Of a stretch of 64,000 bases of DNA, positions 51,448 to 59,606 are shown one piece after another. The notes beneath the pieces were generated by a model. The model worked only from the letters and a program-made list of their open reading frames with translations, was not told where the DNA came from and ran no database searches. The translations under genes were made by a program, and so were the position numbers. The DNA comes from Bacteroidota bacterium (GTDB taxonomy: Bacteria; Bacteroidota; Bacteroidia; Bacteroidales; FEN-979), in NCBI GenBank assembly GCA_026391735.1, contig JAPLDL010000003.1:62001-126000 (forward strand). Direction: 5' to 3'. Positions within the stretch are counted from its first letter, which is position 1. Every line of letters starts with the position of its first letter.

Positions 51448-52669
51448 AATTTAAAATTCGTTGTTCGTTTTCAAGTTTTCGCTTTGCTGTAAGGTCCTGG
51501 GATGCTTCCAAGGTCCCGAGATATTCACCTTTTTCATTTCGAAGGGCGAAATATTCAATATGAATGAACTTCCCCTGCATTTGTATCCAGAACGGGGCCG
51601 AATCGGCATGCCCGCTCTTGAAATCACTGATGATCTTATCGACGATATGAACGCTTGAGGGCGGATGGCACATCCGCACGTCCCGGCCAAGGATCGCACG
51701 GTTCCTGTCGAATACCCTTTCCTTTCCCTGTGTAAAATACTTCACCTTGTCGTTCCGGTCAACAAAGGTTAGATCAACCGGAAGGCTATTCAGAACAGCC
51801 ATAAGTTCCTCCACTGTGAACTTCCCGCTGGGAAGGCTTATATTGCCTTCGTCGGCGGAGCGTTGAATAATAGGTTCGATCCCCTGTGGCTTCCATTCGA
51901 TGGTGGGGTCATAGAGGCAATACCCGATCTCGTTGGTTTGACGGTAAATGTCGTACCAGTCGGCATCGGTTAGCTTGTCCATGGTCATGGGAAGCAGGAT
52001 CTCCTCCTCCTTCATGATCATATCGGTGATGGCTTTGGCCGCAGGTCTCAGGTGGACCTCGATAATTAATTTGACCTGGTCGGGATCGTTGTATGAGGCC
52101 GATGAAAGGCTTTCTATCGCGTTCTTCAGAAGGACCCTGGTCTCGTCATGTTTGCCCCACATCACTTTTGGCGGACCGGTGATCCCGTATTTCTCGAGGA
52201 AGGGGAAGAGCAGGTTTTCCTTGCGGCGGTAGTGCTTGTCAACATCCATCAGGCTGTTGAACAGGGACCTTAACTTGTTATAATATGCCACAGGGCCAAT
52301 GACCGCGTAAAGTTCCTCAACCCTGTCGAATAATTCATACAGCTTTTTCACAACGGCTTCCAGTTCCCTGTTTTCCTTTTTAAAGGTATCGACCGGATGA
52401 CCCGGAGGGACAATAAGCATCCCCGTAAGGTCAATGCTGCCTTCGAGCACCAGGGCGTGGATATCGCACAAACGCAGGACCTCGGTCTCGGGAAGCCCTT
52501 CGCTGATGAGTTCCTGCTCCACTTCTACCACATCCCCGTAAGGAACTTTCGACATCAGCTCCATCAGGCGTTTCTTCACTTCTTCAGGAGCTCTGCCCTC
52601 ATGGAGCTCCAGTATCATATGTTTGAGGAGGGCTTTTCTCTCTGAAGAATTGTTTATTAGTTCACTCAT
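51422..52669 (-). CDS. DUF438/hemerythrin/PAS protein
   Basis: 415 residues in three parts: a DUF438 region (about 1-80, including EGRAPEEVKKRLMELMSKVP), a hemerythrin-like HHE helical bundle (about 95-240, with DKHYRRKENLLFPFLE, WGKHDE and EEEILLP as iron ligands), and a PAS-like domain (about 290-410, with LPVDLTFVDRNDKVKYF). DUF438 proteins of this layout occur with NO-response genes, and the diiron centre could bind or sense NO or O2. In the operon it follows the cupin gene by 4 bp. Confidence 0.88.
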   Translation of the reverse strand: MSELINNSSERKALLKHMILELHEGRAPEEVKKRLMELMSKVPYGDVVEVEQELISEGLPETEVLRLCDIHALVLEGSIDLTGMLIVPPGHPVDTFKKENRELEAVVKKLYELFDRVEELYAVIGPVAYYNKLRSLFNSLMDVDKHYRRKENLLFPFLEKYGITGPPKVMWGKHDETRVLLKNAIESLSSASYNDPDQVKLIIEVHLRPAAKAITDMIMKEEEILLPMTMDKLTDADWYDIYRQTNEIGYCLYDPTIEWKPQGIEPIIQRSADEGNISLPSGKFTVEELMAVLNSLPVDLTFVDRNDKVKYFTQGKERVFDRNRAILGRDVRMCHPPSSVHIVDKIISDFKSGHADSAPFWIQMQGKFIHIEYFALRNEKGEYLGTLEASQDLTAKRKLENEQRILNYGNTGMAQ

Positions 52670-52673
52670 GGCC

Positions 52674-53006
52674 TTATCCTTTGATCATTGTGAGTACCAT
52701 CTTGAACTTTTCGGTCGCATTGACGGCATGGGGTATGCCTGCAGGCATCACAATAGTGTCGCCTGCTCCCATCTGGTGGGGGTTGTTGTCGATCACGATC
52801 TCGGCCTGGCCTTCGATCACCTGAGCCATGGCGTCAAAAGGCGCCGAATGGGTGCTCAGCCTCTGTCCTTTGTCAAAGGCGAAGAGAGTCACCGTGCCAA
52901 CCGGCCGGTCGATCACCCGTTTGCTTACTATCCCGTCGGTGGAGTACTCCACGCTTTCGGGGAACCGGAATTTTGATCCCGGGTCAAAAATGTTCTTTGT
53001 TTCCAT
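52674..53006 (-). CDS. Cupin-domain protein
   Basis: A 110-residue single-domain cupin. The first motif is degenerate (STHSAPFDAMAQVIEGQAEI), the second is GDTIVMPAGIPHAV with its histidine. Metal ligands S/H and H are partly conserved, so metal binding is likely but altered. Small cupins of this type accompany NO- and redox-stress genes in Bacteroidota. It lies in the NOR module, 4 bp before the DUF438 gene, and is separated from the YgbA-like gene by 51 bp with a heptamer array. Confidence 0.82.
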   Translation of the reverse strand: METKNIFDPGSKFRFPESVEYSTDGIVSKRVIDRPVGTVTLFAFDKGQRLSTHSAPFDAMAQVIEGQAEIVIDNNPHQMGAGDTIVMPAGIPHAVNATEKFKMVLTMIKG

Positions 53007-53049
53007 TGTTATGATTTTTCCTGATTACTTTTATATTAAATGTCTGGAG

Positions 53050-53095
53050 GTCAGATGTCAGATGTCAGATATCTGATATCCGATATCCGACATCC
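53050..53095. repeat. Six-unit heptamer array overlapping a gene end
   Basis: GTCAGAT x3, ATCTGAT, ATCCGAT, ATCCGAC and a partial unit. The centre is the 12-bp palindrome TCAGATATCTGA, so the array is an imperfect inverted repeat. It covers the last codons and stop of the YgbA-like gene, whose C-terminal residues (SDIGYQISDI) are encoded by the repeat. Confidence 0.85.
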
Positions 53096-53396
53096 TTTTC
53101 CATTCCCTTATGAAATGCTTCAATGAAAGAACCGGGTGCCTTAACATCATCCGCGGTCCCGCTTCCCGCATCACCGTTTTAATTTCCTCCCGTTTCAGAG
53201 GACTATAACAATGAACCGGGCATTGTTTGCATGCCGGCTTGTCTTGTCCGTATATGCAATGGTCAACACGTTTATGAGCATAGTCCTCAAGGTCCCTGCA
53301 TTGCCTGCAAACAATGCGGCTGCCATGGACTGATCTGCAATACACCCGGATCATTGCCGAGATGGTTTTTTTTTCGGTGAGATTGCCCTTGTTCAT
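53058..53396 (-). CDS. YgbA-like nitrous-oxide-stimulated promoter family protein
   Basis: 112 residues with the family's cysteine pattern: CRQCRDLEDYAHKRVDHC and KPACKQCPVHCYSPLKREEI, followed by PRMMLRHPVLSLKHFIREWKR. YgbA in enteric bacteria belongs to the NsrR nitric oxide regulon and helps growth under nitrosative stress. The gene lies 3 bp downstream of the NO reductase gene. Its last about ten residues come from a heptamer array, so the native end may be shorter. The cysteines suggest metal or FeS binding. Confidence 0.88.
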   Translation of the reverse strand: MNKGNLTEKKTISAMIRVYCRSVHGSRIVCRQCRDLEDYAHKRVDHCIYGQDKPACKQCPVHCYSPLKREEIKTVMREAGPRMMLRHPVLSLKHFIREWKRMSDIGYQISDI

Positions 53397-53399
53397 GAT

Positions 53400-55652
53400 T
53401 TAAGCCTGTTTCTTCTCAACACTCCATCCACCCTTAAGACCAAAAATAAACCAGGCCAGGGCCAGAGCTCCTACCGAAAAGATGGTGTCGCCAAAAACCC
53501 TCATCCAGCGAAAAGTCTGCAAGGTCGGATCCTGCATGAATTCGGCAGAACGTGCATACCACATCCCGGTTCTCACACTCACCCAGGTCTGTGCCAGCCC
53601 AACCGGGAGCACACTCAGTAATACCATGGCCATCAGTCCGATATTAATGGCCCAGAAAGCAAACCGTATCCATTTTTCATTCCACACTTTCTCCGGTTCC
53701 ATACTTTTAAGAACGAACAGCATCAGTCCAATTCCCAGCATTCCGTATACTCCAAAAAGTGCGGTATGACCATGAACCGGGGTGGTGTTCAAACCCTGCA
53801 TATAGTACAAGGCAATAGGCGGATTGATCAGGAAGCCGAAGATCCCGGCGCCGACCAGGTTCCAGAACGAAACCGAGAGAAAAAAGAATATGGGCCATTT
53901 GTAGCCTTTGATCCAGTCACTGCTTTTCATGATCTTCAGGTTTGAATACCCTTCAAACCCAATCAGAACAAGCGGCACGACCTCCAGGGCGCTGAAGGTC
54001 GCCCCGAGCGCGAGGATCGCAACAGGTGTCCCGGTAAAGTATAAATGATGGAAGGTTCCTATGATCCCTCCGCTTAAAAAGACGATCGTTGAGAACAGCA
54101 CACCTCCTGTGGCTGTGATAACCCGGACCAGGCCCAGGCGGACAAACAGGAAGGCGATGGCTACGGTGGCAAACACTTCGAAGAATCCCTCGACCCAGAG
54201 ATGGACGACCCACCAGCGCCAGTATTCGGCAATAGCCAGATGGGTTTGCCTTCCCCACATCAGCCCGGCCCCGTAAAATACTGCGATTGCAATGGTTGAG
54301 ATCAGGAACATGGTGAGCAGGCTGCGGTTCTCCGATTTGCTCCTTAAGGCAGGCATCAGAGCACGTCCCATAAGCACCAGCCATAATACAAGCCCGATAA
54401 ACAAAAAGAGCTGCCAGAACCGGCCAAGGTCGACATATTCATAACCCTGGTGCCCAAACCAGAAGTTCTGAACCAAACCTAAACGCTGCATCACGCCAAG
54501 CCACTGGCCTGCAAGAGATCCGACAACGATCACCAGCAGCGCAATGAACAGGAAATTCACTCCCAGTAACTGGAACCTGGGTTCTTTACCCGAAACTGCC
54601 GGGGCAAGGTATAAACCGGTTGCCAGCCATGAGGTTGCGATCCAGAAAATAGCGAGCTGGATATGCCAGGTCCTCGAAATCGAATAGGGCAGGATTGACG
54701 AAAGCGGCAGTCCGTAGAAAGCCTGTCCTTCAACACCATAATGGGCGGTGATGGCTCCCATCAGGATCTGAACAAGGATCAGCGCTGTGACCACCCAGAA
54801 ATATTTTAATGTAGCCTTCATGGAAGGCGTGAAGATCCCTCCAAGCAATGGGTCTTTTTTAGGGAATTCATGAGCCTCCAGGCTTTCATCCTTTCTCCGG
54901 GCATAAAACCAGCCCATCAGGCCGATACCTGCGATGAGCATGATCACGCTGAAGCCGGTCCACAGTATCAATGCGCTTGTTGCTTTATTGCCTACCAGGT
55001 CCTCCGACGGCCAGTTGTTGGTGTAACTGATCTCCTGTCCCGGCCTGTTGGTGACACAGGTCCATGAGATCCAGAAGAAAAATGCATTCATTTTGAACAT
55101 CCTGTCGCCGGTCTTGATCGTGTTGGCAGGAATGGCATAAGCATCGCGGAGTTTGGCAAGGGAGGGATCGGCCATGAACAGCCCGCTGTAATGCTTAGCC
55201 ACTTCCCTGATCGCCTTTGCCCGTAAGTCTGAAACAATGATCTTGTCGGAAACGGCATCATAGGTATTGGTGCGGAGCTCCCTCTGAAGTTTCACTTTCA
55301 GACTTGCCTGGTCTTCGGCAGAAATGTCTTTATATAATTTATGGTATAATGAATCGGCGAGAAAATCCAGAATGACCACCGATTCGCGGTGCAGCCAGTC
55401 AGCCGACCAGTCAGGAGCAACATAGGAACCATGTCCCCATACAGTGCCTACTTCCTGTCCGCCGATCGACTGCCAGATATTTTGCCCGTCCCTGATGTCC
55501 TGACCTGAAAACAGGACTGTTCCTGAAGTCGTTTCCACCTTGGAGGGGATCGGTGGTTTCTCGCGGTATATCTGCCCTCCGAAGTAGATCAGAACCCCAA
55601 AACAGACGACCATGACTGCTGTAAAACCTAACCAGAGTTTTTTTGTTTTCAT
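53400..55652 (-). CDS. norZ: Quinol-dependent nitric oxide reductase (qNOR)
   Basis: 750-residue single-subunit NO reductase that reduces two NO to N2O with electrons from quinol. An N-terminal cytochrome c-like fold without a heme-binding CxxCH contains WGHGSYVAPDW; fourteen helices follow. Heme and FeB ligands are visible: HIQLAIFW, HLWVEGFFEVF (with the FeB glutamate), GTFHHLYFTG (FeB histidine pair) and VHGHTALFG (heme histidines). Fully conserved, so likely active. As first gene of a five-gene operon (YgbA-like, cupin, DUF438, DUF2249), it indicates NO detoxification or partial denitrification. norB is an equally used symbol. Confidence 0.95.
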   Translation of the reverse strand: MKTKKLWLGFTAVMVVCFGVLIYFGGQIYREKPPIPSKVETTSGTVLFSGQDIRDGQNIWQSIGGQEVGTVWGHGSYVAPDWSADWLHRESVVILDFLADSLYHKLYKDISAEDQASLKVKLQRELRTNTYDAVSDKIIVSDLRAKAIREVAKHYSGLFMADPSLAKLRDAYAIPANTIKTGDRMFKMNAFFFWISWTCVTNRPGQEISYTNNWPSEDLVGNKATSALILWTGFSVIMLIAGIGLMGWFYARRKDESLEAHEFPKKDPLLGGIFTPSMKATLKYFWVVTALILVQILMGAITAHYGVEGQAFYGLPLSSILPYSISRTWHIQLAIFWIATSWLATGLYLAPAVSGKEPRFQLLGVNFLFIALLVIVVGSLAGQWLGVMQRLGLVQNFWFGHQGYEYVDLGRFWQLFLFIGLVLWLVLMGRALMPALRSKSENRSLLTMFLISTIAIAVFYGAGLMWGRQTHLAIAEYWRWWVVHLWVEGFFEVFATVAIAFLFVRLGLVRVITATGGVLFSTIVFLSGGIIGTFHHLYFTGTPVAILALGATFSALEVVPLVLIGFEGYSNLKIMKSSDWIKGYKWPIFFFLSVSFWNLVGAGIFGFLINPPIALYYMQGLNTTPVHGHTALFGVYGMLGIGLMLFVLKSMEPEKVWNEKWIRFAFWAINIGLMAMVLLSVLPVGLAQTWVSVRTGMWYARSAEFMQDPTLQTFRWMRVFGDTIFSVGALALAWFIFGLKGGWSVEKKQA

Positions 55653-55693
55653 AAGCGATTTTGTTTAATGAGACAATTAGGTACTTGAATGCG

Positions 55694-55727
55694 CAAATAT
55701 AATATATTTTTTAATTGCTACAACAAA
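55694..55727 (-). promoter_or_regulatory. Promoter of the nitric oxide module
   Basis: Minus-strand TATATTTG (55694-55701) with TTTGTTG (from 55727) about 19-22 bp upstream is a Bacteroidota promoter, with transcription starting near 55688 and a leader of about 36 nt. TTGT-N8-ACAA (55661-55676) lies in the leader as a possible weak operator. The rest of 55728-55908 is AT-rich and holds no gene I can support. Confidence 0.55.
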
Positions 55728-55908
55728 AAAGTGATTTATTTTATCCTGGTTATTCACAAAGTTGTTCTTTTTTTTCCTGAAACCCATTATATAATTTTGG
55801 GAATTAGTTACATGATTTACATATTTGTGATGAATGAAAATGACGGAATATCAGACCCTTTTGGAAGGTTCAGGGTCGGATAAAGCAAATTCAGATCAAA
55901 GGAAATGG

Positions 55909-57087
55909 TCAATTTTTTTTCTCCGGCCAGCGTTGCCGTGCAATTTTCCTTACCAACTGAAACAGGGCTTCCTTCAGGGTGTCAACATGAAGCTTTTCGG
56001 TTGCCGAGATAAATAGTGAAACCGTATCCCCTTTGGCCACCCATATTTTTTCAAGTTCTTCCAGGCTGAGGTTTTTCCTTGTTACCGGCCCCAGGTCATC
56101 GGCGTCTTTTTCTTCGAAATGATAGGCATCGATCTTATTAAAAAGCATCAACACTGGCTTATCGGATGCCTTAATATCGGTAAGGGTTTGCTTCACTACA
56201 TTGATCTGTTCTTCATGGTCGGCATGGCTTATGTCAGCCACATGGATAAGGATGTCGGCTTCCCTTACCTCGTCGAGTGTCGATTTGAAAGAATCTATCA
56301 GGGTATGTGGAAGTTTCCTGATAAATCCAACGGTATCGCTTAGAAGGAAAGGTTGATTGTCTATAACCACCTTACGCACAGTGGTATCGAGGGTCGCAAA
56401 AAGTTTGTTCTCGGCAAAAACATCCGATTTGCTTAAAAGGTTCATTATGGTTGATTTCCCGACATTGGTATAGCCCACCAGGGCCGCCCGAATCATATCC
56501 CTCCGGTGTTTTCTTTGTGTTGATTTCTGCTTGTCGATCTCTTCCAGTTTATCCTTTAGCAATGCAATCCTGGCGCGAATATGCCGGCGGTCGGTTTCGA
56601 TCTCCTGCTCTCCGGGCCCCCTTAAGCCGATGCCTCCCCTTTGTTTTTCAAGATGGGTCCATCGCCGGGTAAGCCTTGGGAGAAGGTATTCGTATTGTGC
56701 CAGTTCAACCTGGGTCTTTGCTTCTGATGACTTGGCCCGCTTTGCAAAAATGTCCAGGATAAGATTGCTCCTGTCGATGATCCGGCATTTCAGCTCAGTC
56801 TCTATATTGCGGATCTGACTTGGTGTGAGCTCGTCATCGAACACTGCCATATCCGCCTGATGCTGCTCAATCCATTCACGGATCTCAGTTAACTTTCCGC
56901 TGCCCACATAAGTCCTGGGATCAGGATATTCCAGCTTCTGAACGAATCTCTTTAACGCTGTTCCTCCTGCAGTATCTACTAAAAAAGCCAACTCTTCCAG
57001 GTATTCCATTGTGCGTTCCATATCCTGGTGCTTTGTGGCAACCCCCACTAATACTGCAGTTTCTTGTACCGGATTTGTGTCAATCAT
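55909..57087 (-). CDS. hflX: Ribosome-associated GTPase HflX
   Basis: 392-residue GTPase that splits stalled ribosomes. The N-terminal domain (about 1-180) carries the family string GGIGLRGPGEQEIETDRR at its end. The G domain shows G1 GYTNVGKST, G3 DTVGFI and G4 NKIDAY. Length and motifs are normal. Divergent from the second efflux operon and not clearly linked to it. Confidence 0.95.
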   Translation of the reverse strand: MIDTNPVQETAVLVGVATKHQDMERTMEYLEELAFLVDTAGGTALKRFVQKLEYPDPRTYVGSGKLTEIREWIEQHQADMAVFDDELTPSQIRNIETELKCRIIDRSNLILDIFAKRAKSSEAKTQVELAQYEYLLPRLTRRWTHLEKQRGGIGLRGPGEQEIETDRRHIRARIALLKDKLEEIDKQKSTQRKHRRDMIRAALVGYTNVGKSTIMNLLSKSDVFAENKLFATLDTTVRKVVIDNQPFLLSDTVGFIRKLPHTLIDSFKSTLDEVREADILIHVADISHADHEEQINVVKQTLTDIKASDKPVLMLFNKIDAYHFEEKDADDLGPVTRKNLSLEELEKIWVAKGDTVSLFISATEKLHVDTLKEALFQLVRKIARQRWPEKKN

Positions 57088-57130
57088 GAATTAGTATTAC
57101 CTTGGTATTAAATTTTTATTAAGAATAAGT

Positions 57131-57138
57131 TAAGTTTG
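57131..57138 (+). promoter_or_regulatory. -7 element of the second efflux operon
   Basis: TAAGTTTG followed by CA matches TAnnTTTG. Transcription would begin near 57145, 34 nt before the ATG. A -33 TTTG at the usual distance is lacking (TTGG at 25 bp). Confidence 0.5.
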
Positions 57139-57178
57139 CAATAACAGATAACAGGAACAGTTTATTCCTATTTGTTTT

Positions 57179-58495
57179 ATGCGATTCTTGTTTAATATTC
57201 TTCGACCCGGGGCCATTATCATATTATTTATTATTGTAAACCCAATGGTCTCGGCCTCCCAAAGCGGAGGTACCATGCCTTTGATGCTTAAAGGAGATAC
57301 ACTTGTATATACCCTGCCTCAGTTCGAGAAGCAATTTCTGGACAGCAACCTCCTACTCCTTTCGCAAAAGTATAACATTACAGAGAATGAAGCCTATATA
57401 AAACAGGCAAAGATATGGGACCAGCCTGTCATGAACTTTGAACATGTGCTATATAACCCTCAGCGTAAAACATTCTTCGAAATCGGCGACAGCAGCGAGG
57501 CATCGGCCCAGGTGCAGCAGCTTATCATGATCGGGAGCAAACGCTCAAAGCTTGTCTCGATGGCCAGAACGACGGCCGAAATAGCAAAATACCAATATTT
57601 TGACCTGATGAGGTCACTGAAAGTCCAGCTAAGGTCGGCATTTTACAATACCTATTACCTCATTGAACAAATCCGCGTTTACGATACTGAAATCAGCAGG
57701 CTTAAGGAAATTGTCAAAGGCTACGATCAGCTTTATCCCAAGGGGCTTATCGCCCTCAAGGAAGTTGTGAGGATCAAAGCCCTGCTTCTTTCCATGGAAA
57801 GCGAGAGGCTTGACATTCATGCCCGGCTTTTTGAGAACCAGAACATCCTCAAAGTACTCATAAACGATAAAACCACGCATTTTATACTACCGGTTCCTGA
57901 TCAGGAGGCCTACCATAATTTTAATCCGGGTAGGTATACCTTGCAGGCCCTGGCCGACACAGCCTCTAAAAACAGGTACGACCTCATGATCTATGAACAG
58001 AAAATGAAATATGCTGAGACCGACCTGGTTTACCAGCGGCTGTTCAATATCCCCGATCCGACTGTTTCTCTGGGATGGGACCAGAACGGCTCCTTTGTGC
58101 ATAATTATAATTACATCGGGTTATCTTTCAACATGCCGTTCTGGGACAGGAACAGGGGAAATATCATAGCAGCCAGGTCAAGAATAGCCGAAACCCAGGC
58201 CGATTACAGGAATTACAGTGTACAGTTAGTTAATGATCTTGCTGAAAGTTTCGGAAAACTTTCGGAGATTGACAGGGTATACAGGAGCATTGATGCAGGA
58301 TTCAGCGATGATTTCAACCGGATAATTCAAAAGGCCGGGGAGAGTTACTTAAAACGGGAGATCGGGTTACTCGAATTTGTGGATCTGTATGAATCCTATA
58401 AAGAATCCCGCCTGCAGTTCCTGCAACTTGAGAATGACAGGATAAATGCGATAGAGAATCTGAATTATGTTGTTGGACGGAATATTAAATGGTGA
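57179..58495 (+). CDS. TolC-family outer-membrane efflux factor
   Basis: 438 residues with a signal peptide (ending VSASQ) and the paired helical/strand pattern of CusC/TolC proteins (long helices about 70-160 and 330-430; LGWDQNGSFVHNYNYIGLSF and NMPFWDRNRG near the second barrel half). It provides the outer-membrane exit for the RND pump encoded two genes downstream. It overlaps the adaptor gene's alternative start by 7 bp. Confidence 0.9.
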   Translation: MRFLFNILRPGAIIILFIIVNPMVSASQSGGTMPLMLKGDTLVYTLPQFEKQFLDSNLLLLSQKYNITENEAYIKQAKIWDQPVMNFEHVLYNPQRKTFFEIGDSSEASAQVQQLIMIGSKRSKLVSMARTTAEIAKYQYFDLMRSLKVQLRSAFYNTYYLIEQIRVYDTEISRLKEIVKGYDQLYPKGLIALKEVVRIKALLLSMESERLDIHARLFENQNILKVLINDKTTHFILPVPDQEAYHNFNPGRYTLQALADTASKNRYDLMIYEQKMKYAETDLVYQRLFNIPDPTVSLGWDQNGSFVHNYNYIGLSFNMPFWDRNRGNIIAARSRIAETQADYRNYSVQLVNDLAESFGKLSEIDRVYRSIDAGFSDDFNRIIQKAGESYLKREIGLLEFVDLYESYKESRLQFLQLENDRINAIENLNYVVGRNIKW

Positions 58496-58500
58496 GAACA

Positions 58501-59601
58501 ATGAACAGAGTTAAATACGCCGCAATCTTGCTGTTAATGCTCGCAGCGGCCTTCCTGGCCGGCTGCGGCGGAAGCGAAGTGAAGAACGACCCTGACAGCC
58601 AGGAGGTCCTTGCCGATGCCTTTAACAAACTCATCTGCCTTGATACCGTTAAAGTGGAGGAAGTCAGGAACGAAATCCTGTTAACCGGAAAAATAACCTT
58701 TGACGAAAATCATATCGCCAAAATCTCTCCCATGACCGGGGGCATTGTAGAGTCAATGAATGTCGAATTGGGCGATTTCGTCAGGAAAGGCCAAATCCTG
58801 GCTGTCATCCGCAGTATAGAAACTGCAGAATACTCCAACCAGTTCACCACCGCTTCATCAAATTATGAGATTGCAAAAAAGAGTGCAGAACTCACAAAGG
58901 AGATGTACCAGAACGGGCTTGCATCGGAAAAAGATTATCTCACATCTCAGCAGGAACTGATAAAGGCCCAGGGAGAACTTCAGCGGATAAAAGAGATTCT
59001 TTCGATGTATGGTGATGAATCGGCAAAACGATATACGGTCAAATCTCCAATTGATGGCATTATTGTTGAACGCAATGCCACGAAGAATATGATTTTCAGA
59101 ACAGAAGATGCCCAGAATGCAATTTTCACCATTGCCGATCTCAGGTATGTTTGGGCTCTCGGAAATGTTTCCGAATCGGATATCCCTGATGTACAACCAG
59201 GTTATCAGGCCAGGGTTACCACGGTAAGCTATCCCGATAAAGTATATGACGGCAAGATCTCGAGGATCATGAGTGTCATTGATACTGCTTCCAAGGTTAT
59301 GAAAGTGAGGATAGAGCTTACTAACCCCGACTACCTGCTCAAGCCTGAGATGTTTGCAAATATCACAGTATATTATAACGAAGGGCATAAGGTGATGGCC
59401 TGCATCCCTTCCGAATCGCTCATCTTTGATAAAAACCGTTATTTCGTTATGGTATTTCACGGCAAGGGAAAAATCGAAACCCGGGAAGTTGATGTTTACC
59501 ACCCGGTTGGGGATAGAACCTACATCGAATCAGGACTTAAAGCCGGAGAGCTGGTTGTCAGCAAAAATGCATTAGTTGTTTACAATGCCCTTAACGGCTG
59601 A
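58501..59601 (+). CDS. RND periplasmic adaptor lipoprotein (CzcB-like)
   Basis: 366 residues with a lipobox (LAAAFLAGCGG). Motifs: GGIVESMNVELGDFVRKGQI and VKSPIDGIIVERNATKN (lipoyl halves), an alpha-hairpin between them, and VYDGKISRIMSVIDTA in the barrel. The start at 58501 (MNRVKYAA) is preferred because the signal begins there; ATG 58489 is in frame. It lies between the TolC and CzcA genes (5-bp gap to the latter). Confidence 0.9.
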   Translation: MNRVKYAAILLLMLAAAFLAGCGGSEVKNDPDSQEVLADAFNKLICLDTVKVEEVRNEILLTGKITFDENHIAKISPMTGGIVESMNVELGDFVRKGQILAVIRSIETAEYSNQFTTASSNYEIAKKSAELTKEMYQNGLASEKDYLTSQQELIKAQGELQRIKEILSMYGDESAKRYTVKSPIDGIIVERNATKNMIFRTEDAQNAIFTIADLRYVWALGNVSESDIPDVQPGYQARVTTVSYPDKVYDGKISRIMSVIDTASKVMKVRIELTNPDYLLKPEMFANITVYYNEGHKVMACIPSESLIFDKNRYFVMVFHGKGKIETREVDVYHPVGDRTYIESGLKAGELVVSKNALVVYNALNG

Positions 59602-59606
59602 GCTGT

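Noticed and set aside
55661-55676. Inverted repeat TTGT-N8-ACAA in the leader of the NO reductase gene
   Set aside because: Half-sites of 4 bp are too short to claim as an operator; mentioned only under the promoter.
55689-55883. Open frame of 64 codons on the plus strand between qNOR and HflX genes
   Set aside because: AT-rich, no family resemblance, and it overlaps the qNOR promoter; composition fits noncoding DNA.
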